From contig NZ_CANMIR010000013.1 of NCBI RefSeq assembly GCF_947498015.1, positions 1 through 64,000 of the forward strand: DNA of 64,000 nt, given 5' to 3'. The DNA comes from an uncultured Neptuniibacter sp. Lineage in GTDB: Bacteria; Pseudomonadota; Gammaproteobacteria; Pseudomonadales; Balneatricaceae. The translations under genes and the position numbers were made by a program. Positions within the stretch are counted from its first letter, which is position 1. Every line of letters starts with the position of its first letter. Below are positions 19,238 through 28,244 of this stretch, one piece after another. The notes under the pieces are model-generated. The model was given only the letters and a program-made list of their open reading frames with translations. It was not told the origin of the DNA and did no database searches.

Positions 19238-21373
19238 TTATTCTGCAAAGAAATCGTAATCCATGTCATCCCGTGGTGGCTGCAGGTAGTAGCCCTGCAC
19301 AAAGTTGACTCCAGCTTTCCACAGCGTTGCCATCGATTTGGTATTCTCAACCAGAGGGGCTATTGTGCGCTTCTCCATAGAGCGGAGCTTTTCAACTAGC
19401 GCAAAGAGCTCTTCATCCTGCAGCTCATTTTGTCCAAGCTCCTGAATATACGCTCCGTCAAGTTTGACATAATCGGTGTTAACCTGATTGAGGATCTCAT
19501 CGGAATTGAGTGAGCTGCCAAAGTGTTTGATACATACACGGCAGTGCATCTTATGTAGCGTCTCAGTAAACAGTTTTGCCTGATCAGGGGAGATGGCTAC
19601 ATCCGACTCGCTGATCTGGAAGATCAGCCGTTCTGCAGGAATATCATTTTTACGCAGAACCTTTGCAAGCCAGTTGAGCAGCTCCATATCGCCAAGTGCA
19701 CGGGTGGAGATATTGATAAACAGTATGTTTTTATGCTCTTTATCCAGTGTCGGCTTGAGTTTGCGTAAGCTGCTTTCTACGACCCAACGGTCCATTTTCA
19801 GTGCCGTATCGTGATCACCGGCCGCCGTCATGAACTCATTAGGCGTCAGGTCCTGATCATTATTTGAGAGGCGAAGCAGCACCTCATAGTGATGTTCTAC
19901 GGTATTATCGGCCAGCAGATTCACCACCGGCTGGAACAGTAGTTTGAAATCGTTCTCTTCGATTGCTTGCCTGATCTGGGAAAGCTCGCTGTTTTCGCTT
20001 TCACTGAGGTTCGCTTGTGATATATGACGTTGTACGCCGTTTCCTTGTGGCGTGGTCTCTCTGAACATCGATATAGCGCCGTGAGCACGATTTAAAAGTT
20101 CTGCGGGTGGTGGTGTTGTATCGTTGATGATGGTCAAACCGATGGTGCAGGTTGATTGTATTTCAACACCCGAAACGGTTGCTCTGATCTTAGAGATACG
20201 GTGACAAAGTGTGTCCGCAAAACTATTGGCTGTTTCTATATTGCTGTCCTGGAAAATAATAACAAATGATTTCTCATCAATGTGTGTCAGCAGGTGAGCA
20301 GAGTTTGTGCTTTTGCTCAGAGCTGTGGAGACTTCCCTGATGAGCTGATCGGCACCGTCGTGGCCCATGCGGGATTTAATCTGATCGTAGCGGTCCAGCT
20401 CTATATAGATGAGATTGCAGTCGTTACCGCCTCGTAGTGCTCTCTGCGTAATCTGCTCGAGTTTTTTATCCAAATGGTCTCTGTTATAGAGGCCGGAAAC
20501 CAGGTCTAGATCCTCGCTAAGCAGGAGGTTCTGAACTGTTTGCTCTGTTCTGAGCAGGGCGCGTATAGCAGGATGGCCGCTTAGCTGTGTGTGTGACAAT
20601 TCAATGTTTACCGTGAACTGAGATTGATCTGAGCGTTCTGCGTTGAGCTGTAAAATGGCCTCGCCACTGCTATCTGTTTTGAGCTCATTGAATTGCTCAG
20701 TGAACTCACTGCGATCCTCTTCAGTAAAGAAATCTGAGAGGGGTCTGTTGATAACTTTTTCTTTCTGGCTATATCCAAACTGGGTTAGAAAACTGTCATT
20801 AATGAAGGTTATTTTGCCATCAGACAGGCAGGCAATAGCGTTCTTGCTGCTCTCCATTAACTGAAGGGTATGTTTTTCAGCCTCGGCCAGAGCAGCTTCA
20901 GCTTTACGTAAGCTGCGGCGTGTGGTCAGGTTATCGAGCTCACGCCTGATATTGATGATCACCAGCTCTTTCTCATCCAGTGGGACCACAGCCTGAAAAT
21001 GGTTTTTCAGCCCCTGCAATAGAAGCTGGCTATCTGAGCTGGGAATAATCTGAATGATCGGAATGTCTTTATCCAGACGTTTAAGGTGGCTGACAGCCTG
21101 TTTAGACGTGAACTCGGTTCTGTCTACTGTGCATAAAATGAGATCCCAGGAGCGTTCACTTAAAGCCTCTAAGAACTCCTTTTCCGTATGCACTTGTTTG
21201 CCTCTGGGGGAGATGCGAGAGGTTCTGAGCAGTGTGATTAAGGGAGCAGTTTCCTCTGCTGAAAGGCCCAGGAAAAGGAGTTGAATATTTTTCCTCATCC
21301 GCGGCTGACGTGGCAGATGCCTGCTACGTGTATCAATAACTGTCTTTCCATCTATATCTAATACCTGAGACAT
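19238..21373 (-). CDS. fimX: FimX-like cyclic-di-GMP effector (degenerate GGDEF-EAL)
   Basis: A 711-residue protein: a receiver-like domain (about 28-150), a coiled linker, PAS (165-280), GGDEF (285-440) and EAL (460-705). The GGDEF site is replaced by IDEKS (365-369), so cyclase activity is not expected. The EAL box reads EVL (497-499) and the DDFG-type motif is replaced by KHFGSS, so phosphodiesterase activity is doubtful. FQPV, which lines the c-di-GMP pocket, is kept. This domain order and decay match FimX, the c-di-GMP receptor for type IV pilus assembly in Pseudomonas and Xanthomonas. No pilus gene is in the window. Confidence 0.82.
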   Translation of the reverse strand: MSQVLDIDGKTVIDTRSRHLPRQPRMRKNIQLLFLGLSAEETAPLITLLRTSRISPRGKQVHTEKEFLEALSERSWDLILCTVDRTEFTSKQAVSHLKRLDKDIPIIQIIPSSDSQLLLQGLKNHFQAVVPLDEKELVIINIRRELDNLTTRRSLRKAEAALAEAEKHTLQLMESSKNAIACLSDGKITFINDSFLTQFGYSQKEKVINRPLSDFFTEEDRSEFTEQFNELKTDSSGEAILQLNAERSDQSQFTVNIELSHTQLSGHPAIRALLRTEQTVQNLLLSEDLDLVSGLYNRDHLDKKLEQITQRALRGGNDCNLIYIELDRYDQIKSRMGHDGADQLIREVSTALSKSTNSAHLLTHIDEKSFVIIFQDSNIETANSFADTLCHRISKIRATVSGVEIQSTCTIGLTIINDTTPPPAELLNRAHGAISMFRETTPQGNGVQRHISQANLSESENSELSQIRQAIEENDFKLLFQPVVNLLADNTVEHHYEVLLRLSNNDQDLTPNEFMTAAGDHDTALKMDRWVVESSLRKLKPTLDKEHKNILFINISTRALGDMELLNWLAKVLRKNDIPAERLIFQISESDVAISPDQAKLFTETLHKMHCRVCIKHFGSSLNSDEILNQVNTDYVKLDGAYIQELGQNELQDEELFALVEKLRSMEKRTIAPLVENTKSMATLWKAGVNFVQGYYLQPPRDDMDYDFFAE

Positions 21374-21550
21374 GCGTAACCGGCTCCTGATGTCACATTC
21401 CCTGAAATTCAGAAATGGACTTCCAAGCTATCCGCTTTGAAAGGCCAATGGAAATTCTATCTGGTTTGGCAGTCTGTGTCAGTGCTACAGAATTAGTGTT
21501 TAGATTAAATAGTATAGAAGAATTAGGAGGTATTGCTTTGTATCAAGAGT

Positions 21551-21625
21551 TGGCTGGGGTAGGAGGATTCGAACCTCCGCATGCTGGAATCAGAATCCAG
21601 TGCCTTACCGCTTGGCGATACCCCA
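21551..21625 (-). tRNA. tRNA-Gln (anticodon CTG)
   Basis: A 75-base gene with an encoded CCA. Acceptor TGGGGTA pairs with TACCCCA, and the anticodon loop TTCTGAT gives CTG. It is the last of four tRNA genes in one transcript. Confidence 0.96.
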
Positions 21626-21667
21626 ACAGAATGAGAAAGTTACGAGAGTAGTAACTTGTAATAAGCA

Positions 21668-21744
21668 TGGTGGCAATAGCGGGACTCGAACCTGCGACCC
21701 TCGCATTATGAATGCGATGCTCTAACCAACTGAGCTATATTGCC
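21668..21744 (-). tRNA. tRNA-Met (elongator, CAT)
   Basis: A 77-base gene with CCA. Acceptor GGCAATA pairs with TATTGCC, and the anticodon loop TTCATAA gives CAT. The paired first base of the acceptor stem marks it as elongator rather than initiator. It is identical to the copy at 21870-21946. Confidence 0.95.
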
Positions 21745-21779
21745 ACTCAGATTAACTCAAGGAGAGCTAATGCTTATTG

Positions 21780-21854
21780 TGGCTGGGGTAGGAGGATTCG
21801 AACCTCCGCATGACGAGATCAAAACCCGTTGCCTTACCGCTTGGCGATACCCCA
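21780..21854 (-). tRNA. tRNA-Gln (anticodon TTG)
   Basis: A 75-base gene with CCA. It has the same acceptor and T arm as the CTG isoacceptor but a different anticodon stem; the loop TTTTGAT gives TTG. Confidence 0.96.
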
Positions 21855-21869
21855 GCAGAGTCTAAAACA

Positions 21870-21946
21870 TGGTGGCAATAGCGGGACTCGAACCTGCGAC
21901 CCTCGCATTATGAATGCGATGCTCTAACCAACTGAGCTATATTGCC
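21870..21946 (-). tRNA. tRNA-Met (elongator, CAT), second copy
   Basis: A 77-base gene identical to the tRNA-Met at 21668-21744. It is the first gene of the four-tRNA transcript Met-Gln(TTG)-Met-Gln(CTG). Confidence 0.95.
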
Positions 21947-21963
21947 TTGCTTTAGAGGCGCGC

Positions 21964-21992
21964 ATTATTCTCTTTTTATGCTTGCCTGTCAA
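21964..21992 (-). promoter_or_regulatory. Promoter of the Met/Gln tRNA operon
   Basis: A perfect TTGACA, a 17-base spacer and AATAAT, followed by the GC-rich discriminator GCGCGCC. This discriminator is typical of stringently controlled stable-RNA promoters. Confidence 0.85.
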
Positions 21993-22028
21993 TAGCTTGA
22001 ATGATGAAAACCGAGGAAATTATGCATA

Positions 22029-22058
22029 AAAAAAACCGGTCATAATGACCGGTTGTTT
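22029..22058 (-). terminator. Terminator of ychF
   Basis: AACCGGTCA and TGACCGGTT form a perfect 9-base stem with a 3-base loop. On the minus strand it is followed by a run of T. Confidence 0.9.
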
Positions 22059-22075
22059 TATATACAGTTTGGCGC

Positions 22076-23167
22076 TTACACGTTGAAGCGGAAGTGGACA
22101 ACATCGCCATCTTTAACGATGTAATCTTTACCTTCCAGGCGCCAACGGCCGGCATCTTTTGCCCCGTTTTCGCCATCATGTTCAACAAAATCGTCATAGC
22201 TGACAACTTCGGCGCGGATAAATCCTTTTTCAAAGTCTGTATGAATCACACCGGCAGCTTGTGGAGCAGTTGCTCCTACTTTAACAGTCCAGGCGCGAAC
22301 CTCTTTGACGCCAGCTGTAAAATAGGTCTGTAGACCCAGTAAGTCATATCCGGCGCGAATAACGCGATCCAGCCCCGGTTCTTCCATGCCCAGATCTGTA
22401 AGAAACTCATCTCGTTCCTCATCATCGAGTTCAGAGATCTCTGCTTCGAGCTTATTGCAGACCACTACTACGCCAGCGTTTTCTGACTCGGCGAGCGTGC
22501 GTACAATATCAAGATGAGGATTGTCTTCAAAACCATCTTCATCAACGTTAGCGATATACATGGTTGGTTTCACGGTCAGAAGATGAAAAGCTTTAACGAC
22601 GGCCATCTCATCAGCATCCAGGTTGAGGGCGCGCACCGGTTTCCCCTCTTCAAGATGAGGGATCAGGCGCTCTAACATCGCTTTTTGCGCTACGGCTTCT
22701 TTATCGCCACCTTTAGCCAGCTTCTGAATACGCTGTAGTTGTTTCTCAGCAGAATCCAGATCTGCCAGAGCCAGCTCCAGGTTGATTGTTTCGATATCTG
22801 AAAGAGGGTCGATCTTATTCGCTACATGGATCACATTGTCATCTTCAAAGCAGCGAACAACATGTGCAATCGCATCGGTTTCACGAATATTGGCTAGGAA
22901 TTTATTACCCAGGCCTTCTCCTTTGGAGGCGCCTGCAACTAAGCCTGCAATATCAACAAACTCCATCGCCGTTGGTACTACGCGCTCCGGGCTGACAATA
23001 GCGGCGAGTTTATCCAGGCGTGGGTCGGGCATTGCTACCGTGCCAGCGTTGGGTTCAATGGTACAGAAAGGAAAGTTTTCTGCCGCAATACCGTTCTTTG
23101 TCAGTGCGTTGAAAAGGGTAGACTTACCTACGTTGGGCAGCCCGACAATACCGCATTTAAAACCCAT
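22076..23167 (-). CDS. ychF: Ribosome-binding ATPase YchF (OLA1 family)
   Basis: A 363-residue P-loop protein with [14 protein letters not shown] (G1), DIAGLV (G3) and a C-terminal TGS domain ending [15 protein letters not shown]. YchF prefers ATP to GTP and binds the ribosome. It follows pth with 20 bases between, as in many gammaproteobacteria, and ends at a strong terminator. Confidence 0.97.
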   Translation of the reverse strand: MGFKCGIVGLPNVGKSTLFNALTKNGIAAENFPFCTIEPNAGTVAMPDPRLDKLAAIVSPERVVPTAMEFVDIAGLVAGASKGEGLGNKFLANIRETDAIAHVVRCFEDDNVIHVANKIDPLSDIETINLELALADLDSAEKQLQRIQKLAKGGDKEAVAQKAMLERLIPHLEEGKPVRALNLDADEMAVVKAFHLLTVKPTMYIANVDEDGFEDNPHLDIVRTLAESENAGVVVVCNKLEAEISELDDEERDEFLTDLGMEEPGLDRVIRAGYDLLGLQTYFTAGVKEVRAWTVKVGATAPQAAGVIHTDFEKGFIRAEVVSYDDFVEHDGENGAKDAGRWRLEGKDYIVKDGDVVHFRFNV

Positions 23168-23187
23168 GATTGATTCCTGTATTTGAG

Positions 23188-23778
23188 CTAACTGGCTGAA
23201 AAGCTGTGCAACTGGTTCATCGCCTTGTTCCAGTCACCGGATATGGCCAGTTCCAGATAGCGTTCTGCTTCATCAATTGCAGCGTTTGTTGAATCGCGCT
23301 CTTTGGCTGGTGCTTTGTTAAGCACGAAACCGCTTACCTGGCTGCTGTGGCCGGGATGGCCGATGCCTAAACGTAAACGGTAGAAATTTTTGTTGTTACC
23401 TAGTTTGCTGATGATGTCGCGCAAACCATTATGTCCACCATGACCGCCGCCGAGTTTAAAGCGTGCAACGCCGGGGGGGAGGTCTAGCTCATCATGAGCG
23501 ACCAGAATCTCTTCAGGTGGTATCTTGTAAAAGTTTGCCAGAGCTGCAACAGCCTGACCACTCAGATTCATAAAGGTGGTTGGTACCAAGAGGTGAACCG
23601 TCTGACCGTTGATCTGAGCTTTGGAGTAGAGCCCGTGATATTTCTTTTCGGGCTTAAGGGGGGCGAGATGTCGAGCAGCAAGCTGCTCGACAAACTCTGC
23701 ACCCGCATTGTGACGGGTTTGCGCATACTTATCGCCTGGATTTCCCAGGCCAACGATGAGCTGGATTCTGTCTTTCAT
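23188..23778 (-). CDS. pth: Peptidyl-tRNA hydrolase
   Basis: A 196-residue enzyme that releases peptides from peptidyl-tRNA that has fallen off the ribosome. It shows [18 protein letters not shown] (with the catalytic histidine), [21 protein letters not shown] and [12 protein letters not shown]. It sits 22 bases after rplY and before ychF. Confidence 0.97.
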   Translation of the reverse strand: MKDRIQLIVGLGNPGDKYAQTRHNAGAEFVEQLAARHLAPLKPEKKYHGLYSKAQINGQTVHLLVPTTFMNLSGQAVAALANFYKIPPEEILVAHDELDLPPGVARFKLGGGHGGHNGLRDIISKLGNNKNFYRLRLGIGHPGHSSQVSGFVLNKAPAKERDSTNAAIDEAERYLELAISGDWNKAMNQLHSFSAS

Positions 23779-23800
23779 GCGGGTGTAATGTATCGATTAA

Positions 23801-24391
23801 TTATTTGCTGCCGCGAGGCGCGTATACGTAACCGATACCCTGATCGTGGTCACCACCACGGCGTAGAGAAACAATCTCAACACCTTCAGGTAGAGTGATG
23901 TCAGACAGGTGAAGTACCTGATCAGAGCTACACTCAACCAGATCAACAACCAGTGTTTCAGGCAGATTTGCTGGTAGGCACATAACTTCAACTGTGTTCT
24001 TCTCAGCGGCAAACTTGCAAGCAGCTTTGGACGCTGGAGATTTTTCAAAGTTAGCAAATACAACAGGAACAGTGATCTTGATCTTGTTGGATTTAGTTAC
24101 GCGCTGGAAGTCAGCGTGCAGTACAACTGGTTTAGCTGGATGACGCTGCAGGTCTTTGATAATAACCTGCTCTTCTTTTCCGTCCAGTGACAGAGTCAGG
24201 ATAGAGGAGAAGAAAGAATCATCTTCGATCATTTTAACCAGTTCGTTGTTCGCGATAGAGATTGATGCTGGCTTCTTACGCTTGTCACCACCAAAAACAA
24301 TACCTGGAACCAGGCCTTCACGACGCAGGCGGCGGCTCGCACCTTTCCCTTCATCGTTACGTGCTACTGCATTAACTACAAAATTAGACAT
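23801..24391 (-). CDS. rplY: 50S ribosomal protein L25, long (Ctc) form
   Basis: A 196-residue protein. The N-terminal 5S-RNA-binding L25 domain (about 1-90) carries GKGASRRLRREGLVPGIVFG. A C-terminal TL5-type beta domain gives the long Ctc form rather than the short E. coli form. It is the first gene after the terminator-like hairpin downstream of prs. Confidence 0.95.
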   Translation of the reverse strand: MSNFVVNAVARNDEGKGASRRLRREGLVPGIVFGGDKRKKPASISIANNELVKMIEDDSFFSSILTLSLDGKEEQVIIKDLQRHPAKPVVLHADFQRVTKSNKIKITVPVVFANFEKSPASKAACKFAAEKNTVEVMCLPANLPETLVVDLVECSSDQVLHLSDITLPEGVEIVSLRRGGDHDQGIGYVYAPRGSK

Positions 24392-24409
24392 TTTTTAATA
24401 CCTTTAAAT

Positions 24410-24445
24410 AAACAAACTGCAAAACCTTGCGACCAGGTTTTGCAG
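24410..24445 (-). terminator. Terminator or attenuator between prs and rplY
   Basis: CTGCAAAACCT and AGGTTTTGCAG form a perfect 11-base stem with a 7-base loop, followed on the minus strand by TTTGTTTATTT. A second hairpin (CTCCC/GGGAG, 24471-24491) lies nearer prs. Confidence 0.75.
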
Positions 24446-24512
24446 ATTTTGGCCCTGATGGGCAGTTTGCTCCCGCTGCTAGAGTGGGAGTGTGTATACC
24501 GGCGCGTTGATC

Positions 24513-25454
24513 CTAGCGGAACATCGCGCTGATAGATTCTTCATTGCAGACACGGCGAACGGCTTCAGCAAGCAGAGGTGCCAGTGTCAGCTGTCGGATC
24601 TTGCTGCACTGGGAAGCAGGTTCAGACAGTGGAATCGTATCTGTAACGACAAATTCGTCCAGATCAGAGTTAGTAATATTGCTTACAGCGGGTCCGGACA
24701 GAACTGCGTGAGTGGCATAAGCGACGACGCGTGCGGCTCCGTTATCTTTAAGTGCTTTCGCTGCTTTGCACAGGGTGCCGGCAGTATCACACATATCATC
24801 AACCAGAACGCAGGTGCGGCCTTCAACATCACCGATGATGTTCATCACCTGAGATTCGTTAGCGCGTTCGCGACGTTTGTCGATGATCGCCAGATCGCAG
24901 TCCAGTTGTTTGGCAACTGCGCGAGCGCGAACAACACCACCAACATCGGGTGATACAACAAGAATATCTTCGTATTCCTGATCAACGATATCGTCCAGAA
25001 GAACTGGAGAACCGTAAACGTTATCTACAGGGACACTGAAGAAGCCCTGAATCTGGTCAGCATGCAGATCAACAGTGAGTACGCGGTCGATACCGATCGC
25101 ATCCATCATATCTGCAACAACTTTTGCGGTAATAGGCACACGCGCTGAACGTGGTCGACGATCCTGTCGAGCGTAACCGAAGTAAGGTACCACTGCGGTA
25201 ATACGTGATGCAGATGCGCGACGGAGCGCATCGGCCAGTACAATCAGTTCCATTAGATTGTCGTTAGTTGGCGCGCAGGTAGACTGAATAATGAAAACAT
25301 CCTTACCACGGACATTCTCCTGAATCTCAACGCTTACTTCGCCATCACTAAAACGACCAACATTCGCTTTACCCATCGGAATATCAAGGCGATCAACTAC
25401 TTTTCGCGCAAGTTCCGGGTTAGCGTTGCCGGTGAAGACCATCATCTTGGACAC
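24513..25454 (-). CDS. prs: Ribose-phosphate pyrophosphokinase
   Basis: A 313-residue enzyme that makes PRPP for nucleotide, histidine and tryptophan synthesis. It shows [26 protein letters not shown], the [16 protein letters not shown] loop and [13 protein letters not shown], the PRPP-binding motif. The start is the GTG at 25454, six bases after AAAGGTG; this gives the normal N terminus. A longer reading to 25550 would run into the tRNA-Gln and is rejected. It is probably transcribed with that tRNA. Confidence 0.96.
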   Translation of the reverse strand: MSKMMVFTGNANPELARKVVDRLDIPMGKANVGRFSDGEVSVEIQENVRGKDVFIIQSTCAPTNDNLMELIVLADALRRASASRITAVVPYFGYARQDRRPRSARVPITAKVVADMMDAIGIDRVLTVDLHADQIQGFFSVPVDNVYGSPVLLDDIVDQEYEDILVVSPDVGGVVRARAVAKQLDCDLAIIDKRRERANESQVMNIIGDVEGRTCVLVDDMCDTAGTLCKAAKALKDNGAARVVAYATHAVLSGPAVSNITNSDLDEFVVTDTIPLSEPASQCSKIRQLTLAPLLAEAVRRVCNEESISAMFR

Positions 25455-25518
25455 GGCGTGCACCTTTTCGATTTTAATTTGTTCGGAATCTATAGATCGG
25501 GAACCGTTCATAGGCATT

Positions 25519-25593
25519 TGGCTGGGGTAGGAGGATTCGAACCTCCGCATACTGGAATCAGAATCCAGTGCCTTACCGCTTGGCGATACCCCA
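25519..25593 (-). tRNA. tRNA-Gln (anticodon CTG), prs-linked
   Basis: A 75-base gene with CCA, nearly identical to the CTG gene at 21551-21625. It ends 64 bases before the prs start with no terminator between, so a shared transcript is likely, as in pseudomonads. Confidence 0.96.
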
Positions 25594-25637
25594 ACATTTC
25601 CTCTTGGAGGCCCGGCCTCCCGTTGAAAGAGGCGCAG

Positions 25638-25666
25638 ATTATCTAGGATTGACTGTATAAAGTCAA
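25638..25666 (-). promoter_or_regulatory. Promoter of tRNA-Gln/prs
   Basis: TTGACT, a 17-base spacer and GATAAT, followed by CTGCGCCTC. It lies about 45 bases before the tRNA and downstream of lolB. Confidence 0.75.
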
Positions 25667-25694
25667 ACAGGAGAGAGCGGGATTCGGTGGAGGC

Positions 25695-26288
25695 TCAACG
25701 CCGTATCCAGGTGCTGATTATCAGAGTGATTTTCAGCTCTTTCCGTGTCATCCGGATTTTGCGGGGTAGCGATGGATTGAGACTGTTGTAGGCCAGGTAT
25801 TCTATCGCCCAGCCACTCTGTTGGAGTGTTCTGAGTTGTTGGTTTTCCAGGTGGTGTTGATAGGCCTTAGTGGGTGCCGGCAAGCCGCGAATCCACCAGT
25901 AAATATCACTGATAGGAAGGTGCCACCCAAGCTGTTCATCTAAGATCGATTCAGGGCTGGATCCTTCAAAGATCCCTTCGTCTGCAATCTCTACAATCAC
26001 GCTGCCTGGTCTGCCCGCAATGGAGGCACCACCCTGCCCCCAGGGACCGCGGATGGCAATCTGGTAATCCTGCTCCTGCTGGATCCACGACAAGCTTGCT
26101 GACTGAGCATCGTCTGCGGTGCGAATGCCTATCTTTCCATCGAGTTCCCACGAGGTGATGGTGCTAACGCGTTGCTGATGTTCCTCCCAACTGACAGGAG
26201 GGTGTTCAATTGGTACGGTGGAAGTGGGCTTTAAACTACATCCGCCAAGGTAGATCGCAAATGTAATGAGGAGTAGGTGTCTTAACAT
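25695..26288 (-). CDS. lolB: Outer-membrane lipoprotein receptor LolB
   Basis: A 197-residue lipoprotein that receives lipoproteins from LolA and inserts them into the outer membrane. The ATG at 26288 gives a short signal with the lipobox LGGC. Family features include SWELDGKIGIRT, WIQQEQDYQIAIRGPWGQG and YWWIRGLPAP. A reading starting 13 codons earlier would spoil the signal peptide. It follows the TPR lipoprotein by four bases. In related genomes ispE comes next, but here a promoter and tRNA-Gln follow. Confidence 0.93.
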   Translation of the reverse strand: MLRHLLLITFAIYLGGCSLKPTSTVPIEHPPVSWEEHQQRVSTITSWELDGKIGIRTADDAQSASLSWIQQEQDYQIAIRGPWGQGGASIAGRPGSVIVEIADEGIFEGSSPESILDEQLGWHLPISDIYWWIRGLPAPTKAYQHHLENQQLRTLQQSGWAIEYLAYNSLNPSLPRKIRMTRKELKITLIISTWIRR

Positions 26289-26292
26289 CGGA

Positions 26293-27987
26293 TTATTCTG
26301 ATTCCAGGAATTGAGCTGCTTCTTCAAGGAATGGACTGTCAGGGCTGGTTTCGAGGCTGCGTTTCAGAAGACCGCGCGCGCGTTCTTTCTGATCGGTTGC
26401 CCAATAGACCTGGATCAGATGGCTTGATACTTCTGGATCAGCATAAAGATTGTGAGCTTTTTCCAGATAAGGTAGCGCTTCCTGAGCACGCCCCATCTTA
26501 AAGAGCACCCAGCCCATGGAGTCGAGAATCGCGGGGTCTTCGGGTTCCTGGTTCAGCGCAGCCTGAATCAGCTCATAAGCTTCAGAGTAGCGTTCAGTAT
26601 GAAGTAGCAGTGTATATCCAAGGGCGTTCTGCACCGTCGCGTTTTCGGGTTCGAGTTGTAAAATGCGCTGCAGATCCCGTTCGGCCTGCGGAAAATCAGT
26701 TGATTCAACCAGCATGGCGCGGGTGTATAACAGAGTTGTGTTATCGGTGTATTGCTCTAATGCTTCCTCTAACAGAGAGTGTGCTTCTTCCCGGTAATCA
26801 TGTAGATCCAGCCATTCTGCTTCGAGCGTAAAGATATTGGGTGCTTGCTTTGGAAGTTCGCTGCGGGCTTCTGCAAGTATAAGGTGTACCTGCTCCTTAT
26901 CTTCAGGGGCTTTGAGCAATCCTGCTGCACGGGAAAGTGCTTGTAAAATATTGGAGCCGTTTCTAACCGCTGTATAGTGTTCAAGTGCGAGTGCTTTTTC
27001 GCCCTCTGCCTGTGCGATATGGCCCAGATAAAAGTGTGGTGAGCTATCTTGAGGTTTGAGTTCAAGCAGGCGCCGGAATGCTGTTTTGGCACTTTCGGGT
27101 GCTTCATTCTCAAGGAGTAACAGGGCCAGATAGTAGGTTAGCTGGTGATCTTTAATATTCTTCTGCAGCAGCGTTTCGGCCTGCATAACCCCCTTTTTTG
27201 ATTGTTCGGCTTGAAAAAGCAGTTGGGTATAGAGGATATGAAGCTGTCTGTTTTCAGGTTGTTGCTCGAAGGCAGTTTGGATGAGATCGAGCGCACCATT
27301 GATATCATTGTCAGAACGCAGTAACTCAGCTTTCTGTATGAGCGCTTCCGGGTTATTCGGTTCAATGTCGAGGGCGCGATTAAATGCAGACAGGGCAAGC
27401 TGTTCTCTTCCGGCGGCTTTGTACAAAAGAGCCAGTGTAAGTTCCAGGTCAGCTCTGGGAGGCTGTTCACTGCCATAGCTCTGCAGCATTTTGATGTATT
27501 CAGCTTGGGTGGTTGAATCAATCTGATCGCTCTGGGTGCGGATCAGTGCGAGCGTTCTTAACGCATCGTACTCAAGTGCTTTGCGAACCAACGGCAGGGC
27601 TGCGTCATACTGCTTCTTATGAAGAAGTATGTTGGCCTCTATCTGATAAGGTTCGGGGTTGTCGGTTGCTATCTCCCGCCAGAGTTGGGCTGCCAGCAGT
27701 GTTTTTTCGCTGTCCCTCAGGTATTGGGCTATCCGGGTGGCTCTCTCCGCGATCAGGGGGTCACGGGTTTTTTCTGTCTGGTGCAGATACTTTTCCAGAG
27801 CAATCGGGAACATTCGGCGCTGACCGGCAAGTTCTGCGAGCATTAGGTCATACAGCGATTCCCGGTTGAACTCACCCGGGGTGTAGGTAACGGGCTCCAG
27901 CGAAACCGGTTCGCTCCTATTCGGATTGCTCTGGCATCCTTGCAGCAAAGCGACGGTGAAGATAAAAAATGATAGAGATTTTTTCAT
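26293..27987 (-). CDS. TPR-repeat lipoprotein
   Basis: A 564-residue protein with a lipoprotein signal (LLQGC, cysteine at 18) and an array of tetratricopeptide repeats across nearly all of the rest, for example ALSAFNRALDIEPNNPEALI and DPAILDSMGWVLFKMGRAQE. It lies directly upstream of lolB, as do similar TPR lipoproteins in pseudomonads. A scaffold role at the outer membrane is inferred; no catalytic domain is seen. Confidence 0.88.
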   Translation of the reverse strand: MKKSLSFFIFTVALLQGCQSNPNRSEPVSLEPVTYTPGEFNRESLYDLMLAELAGQRRMFPIALEKYLHQTEKTRDPLIAERATRIAQYLRDSEKTLLAAQLWREIATDNPEPYQIEANILLHKKQYDAALPLVRKALEYDALRTLALIRTQSDQIDSTTQAEYIKMLQSYGSEQPPRADLELTLALLYKAAGREQLALSAFNRALDIEPNNPEALIQKAELLRSDNDINGALDLIQTAFEQQPENRQLHILYTQLLFQAEQSKKGVMQAETLLQKNIKDHQLTYYLALLLLENEAPESAKTAFRRLLELKPQDSSPHFYLGHIAQAEGEKALALEHYTAVRNGSNILQALSRAAGLLKAPEDKEQVHLILAEARSELPKQAPNIFTLEAEWLDLHDYREEAHSLLEEALEQYTDNTTLLYTRAMLVESTDFPQAERDLQRILQLEPENATVQNALGYTLLLHTERYSEAYELIQAALNQEPEDPAILDSMGWVLFKMGRAQEALPYLEKAHNLYADPEVSSHLIQVYWATDQKERARGLLKRSLETSPDSPFLEEAAQFLESE

Positions 27988-28138
27988 AGAAAAACGCGTG
28001 GTCAGCCCCTGACATCCCTGAATTGGTTCAGGTCACTATAGTTTAATCCGCAACAGCTTGTCAGCTATCATTGGATGTTTTGCCTCTTATTAGGGGCCAT
28101 TTTTATGCGAGAAGTTCCCCTATTCCTAATATGGAGTT

Positions 28139-28167
28139 TTAACCTTTGCGCTAAAGCGTTGTATCAT
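28139..28167 (+). promoter_or_regulatory. Candidate promoter of hemA
   Basis: TTAACC, a 17-base spacer and TATCAT lie in the 257-base divergent region between the TPR gene and hemA, about 78 bases before the hemA start. Confidence 0.42.
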
Positions 28168-28244
28168 AGCGCGCTTATTTATTGCAGTGGCTGACAACAT
28201 CAGTACTGTAAGCGTCAAGAAAGTATCGGGTTACGGCGGATAGA

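Noticed and set aside
25455..25550. A 32-residue N-terminal extension of Prs
   Set aside because: It runs into the tRNA-Gln gene, and the GTG at 25454 has a ribosome site and yields the family's normal start.
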